Assembly: GCA_048463395.1 (NCBI GenBank)
Contig: DBFWPL010000014.1
Coordinates: 1 to 21,934 of the forward strand
Direction of reading: 5' to 3'
Length of the DNA: 21,934 bases
Origin: JAGAJR01 sp048463395
GTDB lineage: Bacteria; Pseudomonadota; Alphaproteobacteria; RF32; CAG-239
A model generated the notes under the pieces. It did no database searches, had not been told where the DNA came from, and saw only the letters and a list, made by a program, of their open reading frames with translations. Position numbers and translations under genes: made by a program. Below are positions 8,010 through 15,405 of this stretch, one piece after another (positions within the stretch are counted from its first letter, which is position 1; each line of letters starts with the position of its first letter).

Positions 8010-8406
8010 GGCGGCCTATAAGCCGAGTTCTGTACTTTCGATATTCTTTGCCGGTAAGCAAAGACGAAAGCGATAGCTATTCATCTAGGCTGACAGTCTC
8101 CTGCCGGCTCATGCGACCTACCTCTGGAGCGGATTGGGAACCCTCCGTATGACGTTCTTATAAAAAGAAGCCCTCCTAACTTGGTCTTGCTTCGAACAGG
8201 GTTTGCCCTGCCAAAGACATTACTGCCTTTGCGGTGAGCTCTTACCTCGCCTTTTCAACCTTACCCCGCATGCGGGGCGGTATGTTTTCTGCGGCACTTT
8301 CCCTTGGATTTCTCCAGCCAGACGTTATCTGGTATTCTGTTCCCTTGAAGCCCGGACTTTCCTCATCTTTGGATTTTCCTTTCCAAGACGCAGCTATCCG
8401 GCCGCC
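8010..8406 (-). ncRNA. rnpB: RNase P RNA (rnpB)
   Basis: Read on the minus strand, the hallmarks of bacterial A-type RNase P RNA appear in order. GAGGAAAGTCCGGGCT lies near the 5' end. GGCAGGGCAAACCC lies in the middle. CTAGATGAATAGCTATCG and ACAGAACTCGGCTTATAGG lie near the 3' end. The ends are set by the P1 stem: GGCGGCC at 8406-8400 pairs with GGCCGCC at 8016-8010. The mature 5' end could be a few bases further out. The RNA is the catalytic subunit that trims tRNA 5' leaders. A GC-rich hairpin, CCCCGCATGCGGGG, lies in the middle. The gene is 41 nt upstream of lpxC on the same strand with no terminator between them. Confidence 0.96.
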
Positions 8407-8419
8407 TGTTGCTATGAAG

Positions 8420-8446
8420 AATATATGATTAACAATTCAATTGCAA
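8420..8446 (-). promoter_or_regulatory. Candidate rnpB promoter
   Basis: On the minus strand TTGCAA (8446-8441) and TATATT (8425-8420) are separated by 15 nt in an AT-rich stretch just upstream of the RNase P RNA. Transcription would begin near 8412, within a few bases of the expected mature 5' end. The spacer is slightly short for a sigma70 promoter. Confidence 0.5.
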
Positions 8447-8483
8447 CAGCTTTATAAATTTCGTACAAATTAATTTAAACGCC

Positions 8484-8526
8484 GAAAGAGTTTTCCTTTT
8501 TTAAGGGAAAACTCTTTCATTTTTTT
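8484..8526 (+). terminator. Strong intrinsic terminator, plus-strand polarity
   Basis: A 13-bp stem GAAAGAGTTTTCC/GGAAAACTCTTTC (8484-8496 and 8506-8518) is followed by A then T7 (8520-8526). The T run makes it efficient for plus-strand transcripts, yet the flanking genes (rnpB and the 8536-9552 gene) are both on the minus strand. On the minus strand the stem is followed by GGCGTTTAAATT, a poor tail, though it may still act for the gene ending at 8536. Confidence 0.75.
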
Positions 8527-8535
8527 GCATTTTGC

Positions 8536-9552
8536 TCAGCTTACGTAAGCGAGGAACTCCAGCGGGAACGGGCATTCCACAAAATCGGTTTTCGGGACGG
8601 CCTCCAAAGACAATCCGTGTCCGGCAGCAATCTCCGGAGTATGGAAATAATCCAAGTCCAGAGGTTCAACAGGCAGAAACAGTTTCAATTTTTTATGACT
8701 GCCCTGAGCCAAGTCATTGCCGTTGAACACTTCGAAATTGCATCCGTAGATGTCGTTGGGATCGGTAATGTTGATCATTGCCTTGGCCAGGAACTCAAAA
8801 CCTCCCCACAGAATCCCGAAGATGTTCTCGTTTGTGAACGTCCAGCTCTGAAGAGCGGGCTTGGGCTTCCATACCTGAATGCCTTCACTGGTGGTTTCCG
8901 CATACTCGTACAGTTTCGTGAGCTTGGACACCTTCATCTTGTAGGTTTCGCCGTGGTACATATTCTGCACCTTGACTTCACCTTCTTCCATGAACGTATC
9001 ATGCTCCTTCACGCCGTTGATGACTGCCTGAACAGCCTCGCCGGCTTGGGTATCGAGCAGATAAACCGGTTCAATCTTCTGAGCCAGGTAGTATCCGTGC
9101 GTACGCTTGCAGATTTCGCCGTATGTTGCATAGTCTACAAACTTGTAGGCCACACCCATCTCATTCCACAAGGTCTGAGGAAACGAAACCTGCTCACCGT
9201 CTTTCCACGCTTCTGCAACATAGGTACCGTCTGGATACTTGCGAGCAATGATGTAACCACATCCTGCCGCTTCAGCCTTTGCCTTGATTTCGACTTCGTT
9301 TTTCTCATGGGCTCTGAGGTAGCTCACGCCGTCTTCATCGCTGAAAACATTGTTGGGGACCAGAACGGGGTTGAGAGTTCTCTTGCCGTTGCGGATGGTA
9401 ACAACCGCTTCGATTGTGTTGCCGCAGACAATGAAATTGCCGTGGTCTTTGGCTGTGTTTTCTTCGTTGACACGAGACCAGATGTTGCCTTCGTTGTCCA
9501 TGACCTTGAGGCCGAAGCCTGTGCTTAAACGCGGAAATGCTAATGCTTCCAT
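8536..9552 (-). CDS. Hypothetical protein with atypical codon use
   Basis: 338 residues from ATG 9552. No family is recognised. It has no signal peptide or membrane segment. It is rich in aromatic residues and glutamate, with stretches such as GCGYIIARKYPDG and WTFTNENIFGILWGG. Codon choice differs from the neighbours: AAG, ATC, AAC, CTG and GTC/GTG are common, where nearby genes prefer AAA, ATT and TTG, and the local GC is visibly higher. The upstream region is AT-rich and the ribosome site is poor. The opposite strand holds a long open frame too, but the minus-strand product has the more protein-like composition. The gene stands alone between rnpB and the dcw cluster and may be horizontally acquired, or simply biased by high expression. 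Confidence 0.75.
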   Translation of the reverse strand: MEALAFPRLSTGFGLKVMDNEGNIWSRVNEENTAKDHGNFIVCGNTIEAVVTIRNGKRTLNPVLVPNNVFSDEDGVSYLRAHEKNEVEIKAKAEAAGCGYIIARKYPDGTYVAEAWKDGEQVSFPQTLWNEMGVAYKFVDYATYGEICKRTHGYYLAQKIEPVYLLDTQAGEAVQAVINGVKEHDTFMEEGEVKVQNMYHGETYKMKVSKLTKLYEYAETTSEGIQVWKPKPALQSWTFTNENIFGILWGGFEFLAKAMINITDPNDIYGCNFEVFNGNDLAQGSHKKLKLFLPVEPLDLDYFHTPEIAAGHGLSLEAVPKTDFVECPFPLEFLAYVS

Positions 9553-9901
9553 AATTATAAAATCGGGCGAATGGTTATTCCTTATCGATTATGCCCTTAT
9601 TAGTAACCGACAGGATTGTTGTTTCAGAATAATTTATTTCAGATTTTTATCATATCACATTTTCTCTATTACGTAAATAGACAAAAAACAGATTTTATCG
9701 GTTAATAAAAACTGTGAATTTTATCCTCATTTTTTTCATATAACCAATCTCAAAGCCAATAAGCACTTGGCGAGAATCGGGGAAATATTTTCAAGAACAA
9801 ATCAAGAACAGTTAACAAAATACTAAAAATTCCCATTGATTCCCAGAAAATCCCATGTTATACCATATATTAGTGAAGGTAATCGTTTTGAGGGTAAAAA
9901 A
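9553..9901. other. 349-nt intergenic region upstream of mraZ
   Basis: This is an AT-rich stretch between the divergent hypothetical gene and mraZ. The part from about 9831 holds the MraZ boxes and a probable promoter. The rest (9553-9830) shows no open frame, RNA gene or strong hairpin that I can support. A short direct repeat, TCAAGAACA, occurs twice near 9791-9810. Confidence 0.6.
9831..9855 (+). promoter_or_regulatory. Three MraZ-type operator boxes, 10-bp period
   Basis: TCCCA occurs at exactly 9831, 9841 and 9851, which is TGGGA three times on the other strand at one-turn spacing. MraZ of E. coli is known to bind direct TGGGN repeats at 10-bp spacing upstream of its own operon. The boxes overlap a likely promoter (TTGATT at 9836-9841, 17 nt, TATACC at 9859-9864), so binding should block it. 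This fits autorepression of the dcw cluster. Confidence 0.82.
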
Positions 9902-10372
9902 TTGAGAAAAACTTTTCTCTTTCTGGATACAATCGTAAACAAGGTCGATAACAAAGGCCGTGTTTCGTTGCCTTCAGATTACCGTGCAATCGTTAAAGAT
10001 TTATCAACGGAAATCGTCTGCTATCGCTCTCTGACCGCTCCTTGTATTGAAGGCTGCTGCGAAGAAATGCTCGAAAAGCTGGCCAGCGATATGGAAAACT
10101 CTCTTGACTTTTTTTCTCAGGAGCAAGACAACCTGACCAACCTCATTTTCGGCGACGCCAAAAGATTTTCATTTGATTCCACCGGACGCATTCTCTTAAC
10201 CGATAAGCTCTTGCAATATGCCGGAATTACCGATACGGCCGTTTTTGTCGGCAAAGGCCGTAAATTCCAAATCTGGAACCCTGAAAACTGGGCAAAAGAA
10301 GAAGCCCGTATTCGTGCCGAAGTCTTAAAGAACCGCCCGTCCCTCAAACTACCGGAGAAAAACAATGGCTGA
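9902..10372 (+). CDS. mraZ: Transcriptional regulator MraZ
   Basis: 156 residues from a TTG start at 9902, near the E. coli length of 152. GAGGGT is about six bases upstream, and no in-frame ATG gives a full protein. The open frame reaches back to 9836 but that would run through the operator. Two SpoVT/AbrB-like DNA-binding halves are seen: VDNKGRVSLP near residue 15 and FDSTGRILL near residue 92. MraZ forms rings that bind the TGGGA boxes and represses the dcw operon. The last eight bases overlap the start of rsmH, as is usual for this pair. Confidence 0.94.
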   Translation: MRKTFLFLDTIVNKVDNKGRVSLPSDYRAIVKDLSTEIVCYRSLTAPCIEGCCEEMLEKLASDMENSLDFFSQEQDNLTNLIFGDAKRFSFDSTGRILLTDKLLQYAGITDTAVFVGKGRKFQIWNPENWAKEEARIRAEVLKNRPSLKLPEKNNG

Positions 10373-11282
10373 TACAAAAACGCCGCATATTCCGGTAATG
10401 CTCAATGAAGTTCTTGCTTCTCTTTCTCCTAAAGACGGAGAAGTTTATGTTGACGCGACATTCGGAAACGGCGGTTACACCGAAGCTATTCTGAAATCCG
10501 CAAACTGCAAAGTTATCGCCATTGACAGAGATCCGACCGTATTGAAAAGAGTAGAGGAACTCAAATCCCTTTACGGAGATCGTTTTGAGTTTCGTGCCGG
10601 GCAGTTCAGCGATTTTGAAAATCTTATTAATCAACCGATTGACGGTGCCGTGTTTGACATCGGTGTTTCTTCCATGCAGTTAGATCAGAGTGCACGGGGA
10701 TTTTCCTTCTCCAAAGACGCACCTTTGGATATGAGGATGTCTTGCAACGGACTTTCTGCCGCCGATATTGTCAACCATACGGAAGAAAAAGAACTGGCTG
10801 ATATTATTTATAAATACGGGGAAGAAAGAAAATCCCGCCAGATTGCCGCAAAAATCGCCGCTTATCGCAAGACCAAGCCGATTGAGACGACTAAGGAACT
10901 GGCCGAGATTATCTATACCGTTATTCACAAAACGCCTAACACCATTGATCCGGCGACCAGAACTTTTCAGGCTTTAAGAATTGCCGTGAACAATGAGTTG
11001 GAAGAGCTGGAGCAAGGTCTTCACGGAGCTTTGCAACTTCTCAACTCTCAGGGACGAATGGTTGTTGTTACTTTTCATTCCCTTGAAGACCGTATTGTGA
11101 AGAATTTTTTTAAAGAACACTCCGGCAAAAACGTCCATGTTTCACGTTATATGCCGGTACCGGAACAACTCGGCGACGCTGATTTTGCCTCTTGCTCAAA
11201 AGCTCTTATGCCAACTCAGAAAGAATTGTCCGAAAATAAGAGATCCCGCTCGGCAAAATTACGCTTTGCCATAAAAAAATAG
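10365..11282 (+). CDS. rsmH: 16S rRNA (cytosine-1402-N4)-methyltransferase
   Basis: 305 residues, standard for RsmH (MraW). It methylates N4 of C1402 in the ribosomal P site using S-adenosylmethionine. Near the N-terminus HIPVMLNEVL and the SAM-binding VDATFGNGGYTEAIL are typical, followed by AIDRDP. Later family blocks include FDIGVSSMQLD, RGFSF, DMRM and VVTFHSLEDRIVK. CCGGAG eight bases before the ATG is the ribosome site, lying inside the end of mraZ. It is the second gene of the dcw cluster. Confidence 0.97.
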   Translation: MADTKTPHIPVMLNEVLASLSPKDGEVYVDATFGNGGYTEAILKSANCKVIAIDRDPTVLKRVEELKSLYGDRFEFRAGQFSDFENLINQPIDGAVFDIGVSSMQLDQSARGFSFSKDAPLDMRMSCNGLSAADIVNHTEEKELADIIYKYGEERKSRQIAAKIAAYRKTKPIETTKELAEIIYTVIHKTPNTIDPATRTFQALRIAVNNELEELEQGLHGALQLLNSQGRMVVVTFHSLEDRIVKNFFKEHSGKNVHVSRYMPVPEQLGDADFASCSKALMPTQKELSENKRSRSAKLRFAIKK

Positions 11283-11318
11283 AATGTTAACCGACGCAAA
11301 CCTAGAAAGGATCGCGAA

Positions 11319-11705
11319 ATGAACAGTACAAAAACAGCTACTTTGAGTTTATGGGTTACCCTGACCTGTCTAGTCGGTTTTGGGATGTTTGTTATGAAAA
11401 ATCAGGTGCAAAACCTTGAGCACGAACTGGCTCGGATTAACCGCAGCATTCAAGACGATGTCAAAACTATTCATGTTTTAAAAGCCGAATGGAGCCATTT
11501 AAACAACCCTTCCCGTCTTCGCAAGCTGGCCAACAAACATATTGCCTTAAATCCTGTTCAAGCTGAACAAATTATTAACTATTCTGCGTTACCATTTGAA
11601 TATCAGCCGGGCGAATCAGACAGAAGAATGATTGCCCGCAAAAACATTAACTCTCAGGCAGAACGCAACAAACAGCTGAAACGTCTTGTTAAAGCTCAGA
11701 GGTAA
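11319..11705 (+). CDS. ftsL: Cell division protein FtsL-like
   Basis: 128 residues with one membrane span (about residues 8-26) and then a charged heptad-like stretch (about 27-60) expected to form a coiled coil with FtsB. FtsL is a bitopic divisome protein linking FtsQ/FtsB to FtsW/FtsI. Sequence conservation in FtsL is low, so the call rests on size, topology and place between rsmH and ftsI. AGAAAGGA upstream of the ATG is the ribosome site. The basic, glutamine-rich tail after residue 100 is a lineage-type extension. Confidence 0.85.
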   Translation: MNSTKTATLSLWVTLTCLVGFGMFVMKNQVQNLEHELARINRSIQDDVKTIHVLKAEWSHLNNPSRLRKLANKHIALNPVQAEQIINYSALPFEYQPGESDRRMIARKNINSQAERNKQLKRLVKAQR

Positions 11706-11728
11706 ACAAAGAAACACGGGCAGAAGCT

Positions 11729-13504
11729 ATGATAGGGAAGTATTTTCTCCGGAAAGAACAGAAGAATTTTTATCTTCCCGGGCAGGAAATTAAAATAGGC
11801 AAAGACTATGCTTTCAAAAATTTCACATGTGAGAAAGATCCCCTTTCCACGGTAAAAAACCGTCTCTCTTTTGCCATGCTCTCTTTTTTGCTGATTTACA
11901 GTGTGATTTGCGTTCGTCTTTTTAATCTCTGTATTGTTCCTAATCAAAATTCAGAAAAAAGCATTGAAATTGCCGACGACGTCAGAGCTTATGACAAAAG
12001 CCCGATTAAGAGGGCAGACATTCTTGACCGTAACGGCACGATTATTGCCACCTCACTGCCGACCGTCAATCTGTATGCCAACCCGAAAAAAGTTTTAACC
12101 CCACAGCATGCCGCCGTCAAACTGGCTCAAATTCTGCCCGATATCCGTTATGAGGACATTCTTGCCAAACTTACCCGCAGAGGCAAATTTGTTTACATCA
12201 AAAGAAATCTTTCCCCTGCCCAGCAATATCAAATTAATGCTCTGGGCATTCCGGGACTGGAATTTGAAAACGGAGAAAAACGCATTTATCCGCACAAGAA
12301 TTTGTTTGCTCACATTATCGGCAACACCAATATTGACAATAACGGTATTTCCGGCATTGAAAAACAGCTTGACGAACGCCTGACCCAATCGGACATTCCT
12401 TTGCAATTGACTATTGACGCCGGCATTCAGGACACCATCCGCGAAGAACTGGCCGCTGCCGTTGAAAAATATAATGCCGAGGGGGCCTCCGCTATTTTGA
12501 TGGATGTGAACAGCGGCGAGGTTATCGCCATGATTTCCCTGCCGGATTTTGATCCGAACAGCGGCAGATTTCCATCCGAGAGGGCTCAGTTTAATTTTTC
12601 CACCAAAGGTGTATATGAACCGGGTTCGGTTTTGAAAATTTTTAACGCCGCTTTGGGACTGGAGAGCGGAAAAGTTAAGATTACCGATAAATTTGACGCG
12701 ACTAAACCACTTAAACTCCGTTATAACACCATTAAAGACTATCGAGGAGAAAATCGCTGGCTCAACCTTCCGGAAATTTTGATTTATTCCTCTAACATCG
12801 GCTCGGCTCACATTGCCCTCAAAGTCGGTAAAAAAGAACAGCAGAATTTTCTAAGAAATCTCGGATTTTTTAATCCGATTGAAAATTTTGAAGTCGCCGA
12901 AAAAGGAGCTCCGCTGGTGCCAAAACGCTGGGGAGAAGAAACCACCGCCACCGTCGGTTACGGTTACGGTATTTCGGTTACGCCGCTGCATTTGGTTACG
13001 GCTTTTTCAGCGGTTGTCAACGGGGGAACTTATCATAACCCGACATTGTTGAAGGAAAACATCAATAGTGAGAGTCATCGGGTTGTATCTTTTAACACAT
13101 CTAAAGAAATGAGAAAACTTCTCCGCGGCGTTGTGGTTGAAGGCTCCGGTAAACGTGCTAATGTTCTCGGCTATGAAGTCGCCGGAAAAACAGGAACAGC
13201 CAATAAACTCGTCAACGGCAGATATATTGATAAGAAGGTAATGACATCCTTTTTAGCCACTTTCCCTGCTTCTAATCCGCAATACGCTTTGTTTATGATG
13301 ATGGATGAGCCCAAAGCCACCAAAGAAACCTGGGGCTTTGTTACTTCCGGCTGGAATACGGTTCCGACTGCTGGAAAAATCATTTCGGCCATCGCTCCGC
13401 AGCTTAACATCAAAGCCAATTACGATTTGGATGAGCTTCGCCGCAACCGTATTATTGAAGCCAGCGGTTCCGCCGATATTAAAAATATGATAAAAAAGCA
13501 ATAA
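11729..13504 (+). CDS. ftsI: Peptidoglycan transpeptidase FtsI (PBP3)
   Basis: 591 residues, class B penicillin-binding protein of the divisome that cross-links septal peptidoglycan in the periplasm. A cytoplasmic start is followed by one membrane span (about 47-69), the dimerisation/pedestal domain, and the transpeptidase domain. Active-site motifs are present: S300-V-L-K303, S354-S-N356 and K487-T-G-T490. The start at 11729 has only a weak ribosome site, 24 nt after ftsL. No terminator is seen after the stop, so some transcripts may enter the glycan genes downstream. The usual next gene, murE, is not present. Confidence 0.96.
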   Translation: MIGKYFLRKEQKNFYLPGQEIKIGKDYAFKNFTCEKDPLSTVKNRLSFAMLSFLLIYSVICVRLFNLCIVPNQNSEKSIEIADDVRAYDKSPIKRADILDRNGTIIATSLPTVNLYANPKKVLTPQHAAVKLAQILPDIRYEDILAKLTRRGKFVYIKRNLSPAQQYQINALGIPGLEFENGEKRIYPHKNLFAHIIGNTNIDNNGISGIEKQLDERLTQSDIPLQLTIDAGIQDTIREELAAAVEKYNAEGASAILMDVNSGEVIAMISLPDFDPNSGRFPSERAQFNFSTKGVYEPGSVLKIFNAALGLESGKVKITDKFDATKPLKLRYNTIKDYRGENRWLNLPEILIYSSNIGSAHIALKVGKKEQQNFLRNLGFFNPIENFEVAEKGAPLVPKRWGEETTATVGYGYGISVTPLHLVTAFSAVVNGGTYHNPTLLKENINSESHRVVSFNTSKEMRKLLRGVVVEGSGKRANVLGYEVAGKTGTANKLVNGRYIDKKVMTSFLATFPASNPQYALFMMMDEPKATKETWGFVTSGWNTVPTAGKIISAIAPQLNIKANYDLDELRRNRIIEASGSADIKNMIKKQ

Positions 13505-13521
13505 GATTTCCCTTTATTCAT

Positions 13522-13567
13522 ATTAGACAAAAAAATAACTTGACCCCTTAGGAAAAATATACAAATA
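13522..13567 (+). promoter_or_regulatory. Diverged copy of the upstream element shared by three glycan genes
   Basis: ATTAGAC, an A-rich run, TTGACC (13540-13545) and TATACAAAT (13558-13566) appear in the same order and with the same 12-nt gap as in the two copies before the glycosyltransferases. The gap is too short for a normal sigma70 -35/-10 pair, so another factor, or a different choice of -10, may be involved. Confidence 0.6.
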
Positions 13568-13607
13568 TTATTCCTTTATCCGGAACACATATTTGAGGGA
13601 GGTTGAA

Positions 13608-14333
13608 ATGAACTGGGGAAAGCTGATTTTTCGTACTTTATATCTTCTCTCCTTCAAAAAGTGTGATTTGTTCAAACGCCGCTATAAAACAGCTCAATTT
13701 CAAAACAACAAAATTATTTTAATTCGGGACGGAAAAGAAACAATTTTGCCGCTATTTACGTATGTTAAAGGTCTTCAGATTGAATTTTTGGGAAACAACA
13801 ATACCGTTCGTATTGAATATCCATCTCAAATCTACCATTCTAAAATTTATTTTAAAGGCGATAACAACCAAGTCAGTTTTGGAAAAAATTCAAAAGGTGT
13901 TTTTTATTTTCAACTTAACCATAACAATAATAACGTCAGCCTTGGCAACCGAGTTGAATCTGAAGGTTTTGCGGCGACCTTACATGGTGATGAATTAATC
14001 ATCGGAAATAATTGTATGTTTTCCTCCCCTGTTAAAGTATGGACTGACGGACATTCCGTCATTGACGCAACAACAAGAGAACTCCTTAACCCTGCGGGAC
14101 ACACCATTAAAATCGGCGACCATGTCTGGATTGGACAAGATGTTGTTTTACTCAAACGAGCCAACATTCCTTCCAACTGCATTGTTGCTCATTCTTCCGT
14201 TGTTACCAAAGCGTTTCATGAAGAAAACTGTGTTTATGCCGGTAATCCGGCTAAAGTCGTAAAAACAGGCATTAACTGGAACGGGGCTTCCCCTTATACT
14301 TACAATCCTGATACAGCCAATCCTTTATTTTAA
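13608..14333 (+). CDS. Hexapeptide-repeat (left-handed beta-helix) acyltransferase
   Basis: 241 residues from ATG 13608, with GGGAGG about seven bases upstream; the earlier TTG at 13593 would cover this site. The C-terminal half carries the repeated [LIV]-G-x4 pattern of left-handed beta-helix acetyltransferases (CatB/WbbJ/NodL type): LIIGNNC, TIKIGDHVWIGQDVVLL, and the closing VYAGNPAKVVK. H149 in WTDGHSVID is the likely catalytic base. The enzyme probably moves an acetyl or other acyl group onto a sugar of a surface polysaccharide or glycoprotein. The N-terminal 130 residues are asparagine-rich and also look like coiled beta repeats. It leads a three-gene glycan cassette; the acceptor is unknown. 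Confidence 0.85.
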   Translation: MNWGKLIFRTLYLLSFKKCDLFKRRYKTAQFQNNKIILIRDGKETILPLFTYVKGLQIEFLGNNNTVRIEYPSQIYHSKIYFKGDNNQVSFGKNSKGVFYFQLNHNNNNVSLGNRVESEGFAATLHGDELIIGNNCMFSSPVKVWTDGHSVIDATTRELLNPAGHTIKIGDHVWIGQDVVLLKRANIPSNCIVAHSSVVTKAFHEENCVYAGNPAKVVKTGINWNGASPYTYNPDTANPLF

Positions 14334-14338
14334 AAAAT

Positions 14339-14426
14339 TTAAATATCCACATTAGACCAAAAATAAATTTGACAACCCCTATGAAATATACAAATTTTGA
14401 CAAAAGATATTTCAAGGAGGAAATTT
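14339..14426 (+). repeat. Upstream element copy A (88 nt), repeated at 15318-15405
   Basis: The whole interval from TTAAATATCCAC to the start codon of the first glycosyltransferase is nearly identical to that before the second. It includes ATTAGACC, TTGACA (14369-14374), TATACAAAT (14387-14395) and the strong ribosome site AAGGAGG. The duplication unit was therefore promoter region plus gene. Confidence 0.92.
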
Positions 14427-15314
14427 ATGAACTTTGGACGTTTTTTTAAGAATATATATTATCTTGCCAAAATTAATTTAAATAAAGATCATGACAAATT
14501 AAAATCAACGGTAAGTCTTTTGTCCCTTCAGGATATTTTAGACAGTTTCAAATACGAAATCATGCCGAATCTTGATAAACCAATCATAAGAACTGACGAA
14601 GAATGTTTTTTCCGCATTATGAATGATAAGGCTAGCATTTGCCGTTTTGGCGACGGAGAATTGAATTTATGCGAAGAAGTCAGTATTCCGTTTCAAAAAG
14701 CTTCCCTGAAATTGGCTGAAAGATTGAGGGAGGTTTTGGGTTCTGACACACCCAATATTTTAATTACCATTCCGGAAATTTTTTATTCTGATCAAACCAA
14801 TGTTTATCCTCATACCAAAAATTTTGCAAGGAACTGGGGTAAGTACTTTCGAAATATTATTCAGAAATACATTCGTCAAGAAAAATTTTATTACGGAACA
14901 GGCATTAGTCAAGCATACACCCAATATATTAATTGCGATTTCAAAAAATATTTTGACGACTTCATTCATATTTGGAAAGATAAGGATATCACGATTATTT
15001 GCGGGAAAACTGTTTTTGATAAGATAGAGCATAATATTTTTGACTTTGCAAAATCCGTTGAATACCAATATGCTCCGTCAATCAATGCTTTTGAGGAATA
15101 TGACAGCATTCTGACTCAGGCTTTGACTATTGATAAAAACAGGTTGGTCATCATCATTTTAGGACCGACAGCTACGGTTTTGGCTTATGACATGGCATTA
15201 CAAGGCTATCAGGCTCTCGATTTGGGACATATTGCAAAATCTTATGACTGGTATCTCAAAAAGGATTTGTGTGTTGAACAAACAAAAGCCAACGAGTTTT
15301 ACGCTCCGGATTAA
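14427..15314 (+). CDS. GT-D fold glycosyltransferase (DUF1792 family), copy 1
   Basis: 295 residues from ATG 14427, six bases after AAGGAGG. The family block RFGDGEL contains the D76-x-E78 motif, which in the GT-D (DUF1792) enzyme domain of streptococcal adhesin glycosylation binds the metal and sugar nucleotide. The C-terminal block GPTATVLAYDMALQGYQALD followed by GHI and YDWY is also typical. It should add a hexose to a surface glycan or glycoprotein on the cytoplasmic side; no membrane span is present. Its last 100 residues match the next gene almost exactly, whereas residues ~85-180 differ strongly. Acceptor and donor are unknown. Confidence 0.87.
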   Translation: MNFGRFFKNIYYLAKINLNKDHDKLKSTVSLLSLQDILDSFKYEIMPNLDKPIIRTDEECFFRIMNDKASICRFGDGELNLCEEVSIPFQKASLKLAERLREVLGSDTPNILITIPEIFYSDQTNVYPHTKNFARNWGKYFRNIIQKYIRQEKFYYGTGISQAYTQYINCDFKKYFDDFIHIWKDKDITIICGKTVFDKIEHNIFDFAKSVEYQYAPSINAFEEYDSILTQALTIDKNRLVIIILGPTATVLAYDMALQGYQALDLGHIAKSYDWYLKKDLCVEQTKANEFYAPD

Positions 15315-15317
15315 GGA

Positions 15318-15405
15318 TTAAATATCCACATTAGACCAAAAATAAATTTGACAACCCCTATGAAATATACAAATTTTGACAAAAGATGTTTCAAGGAGGG
15401 AATCT
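15318..15405 (+). repeat. Upstream element copy B (88 nt)
   Basis: This is the second copy of the element at 14339-14426, differing at only a few positions near the ribosome site (AAGATG for AAGATA, AGGAGGGAATC for AGGAGGAAATT). TTGACA and TATACAAAT are conserved with the same 12-nt gap. Confidence 0.92.

Noticed and set aside
7969..8061. Extended N-terminus of lpxC
   Set aside because: The extra 31 residues run into the 3' end of rnpB, have no ribosome site and do not belong to the LpxC fold; the ATG at 7968 has AGAGGA upstream.
8203..8457. Plus-strand open frames of 84 and 64 codons
   Set aside because: They lie across the RNase P RNA gene on the other strand, whose conserved motifs explain the sequence.
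8617..9528. 303-codon open frame on the plus strand opposite the 8536-9552 gene
   Set aside because: It mirrors the codon bias of the minus-strand gene, and the product is a monotonous mix of Val, Leu and Phe stretches without recognisable structure. The minus-strand product looks much more protein-like.
9811..9830. Possible CtrA-type site (TTAA-N7-TTAA) upstream of mraZ
   Set aside because: Only one TTAA half-site is exact; the second half is CTAA/TAAA at the wrong distance.
12095..12811. 238-codon minus-strand frame inside ftsI
   Set aside because: It is antisense to the conserved transpeptidase sequence and has no start signal or recognisable content.
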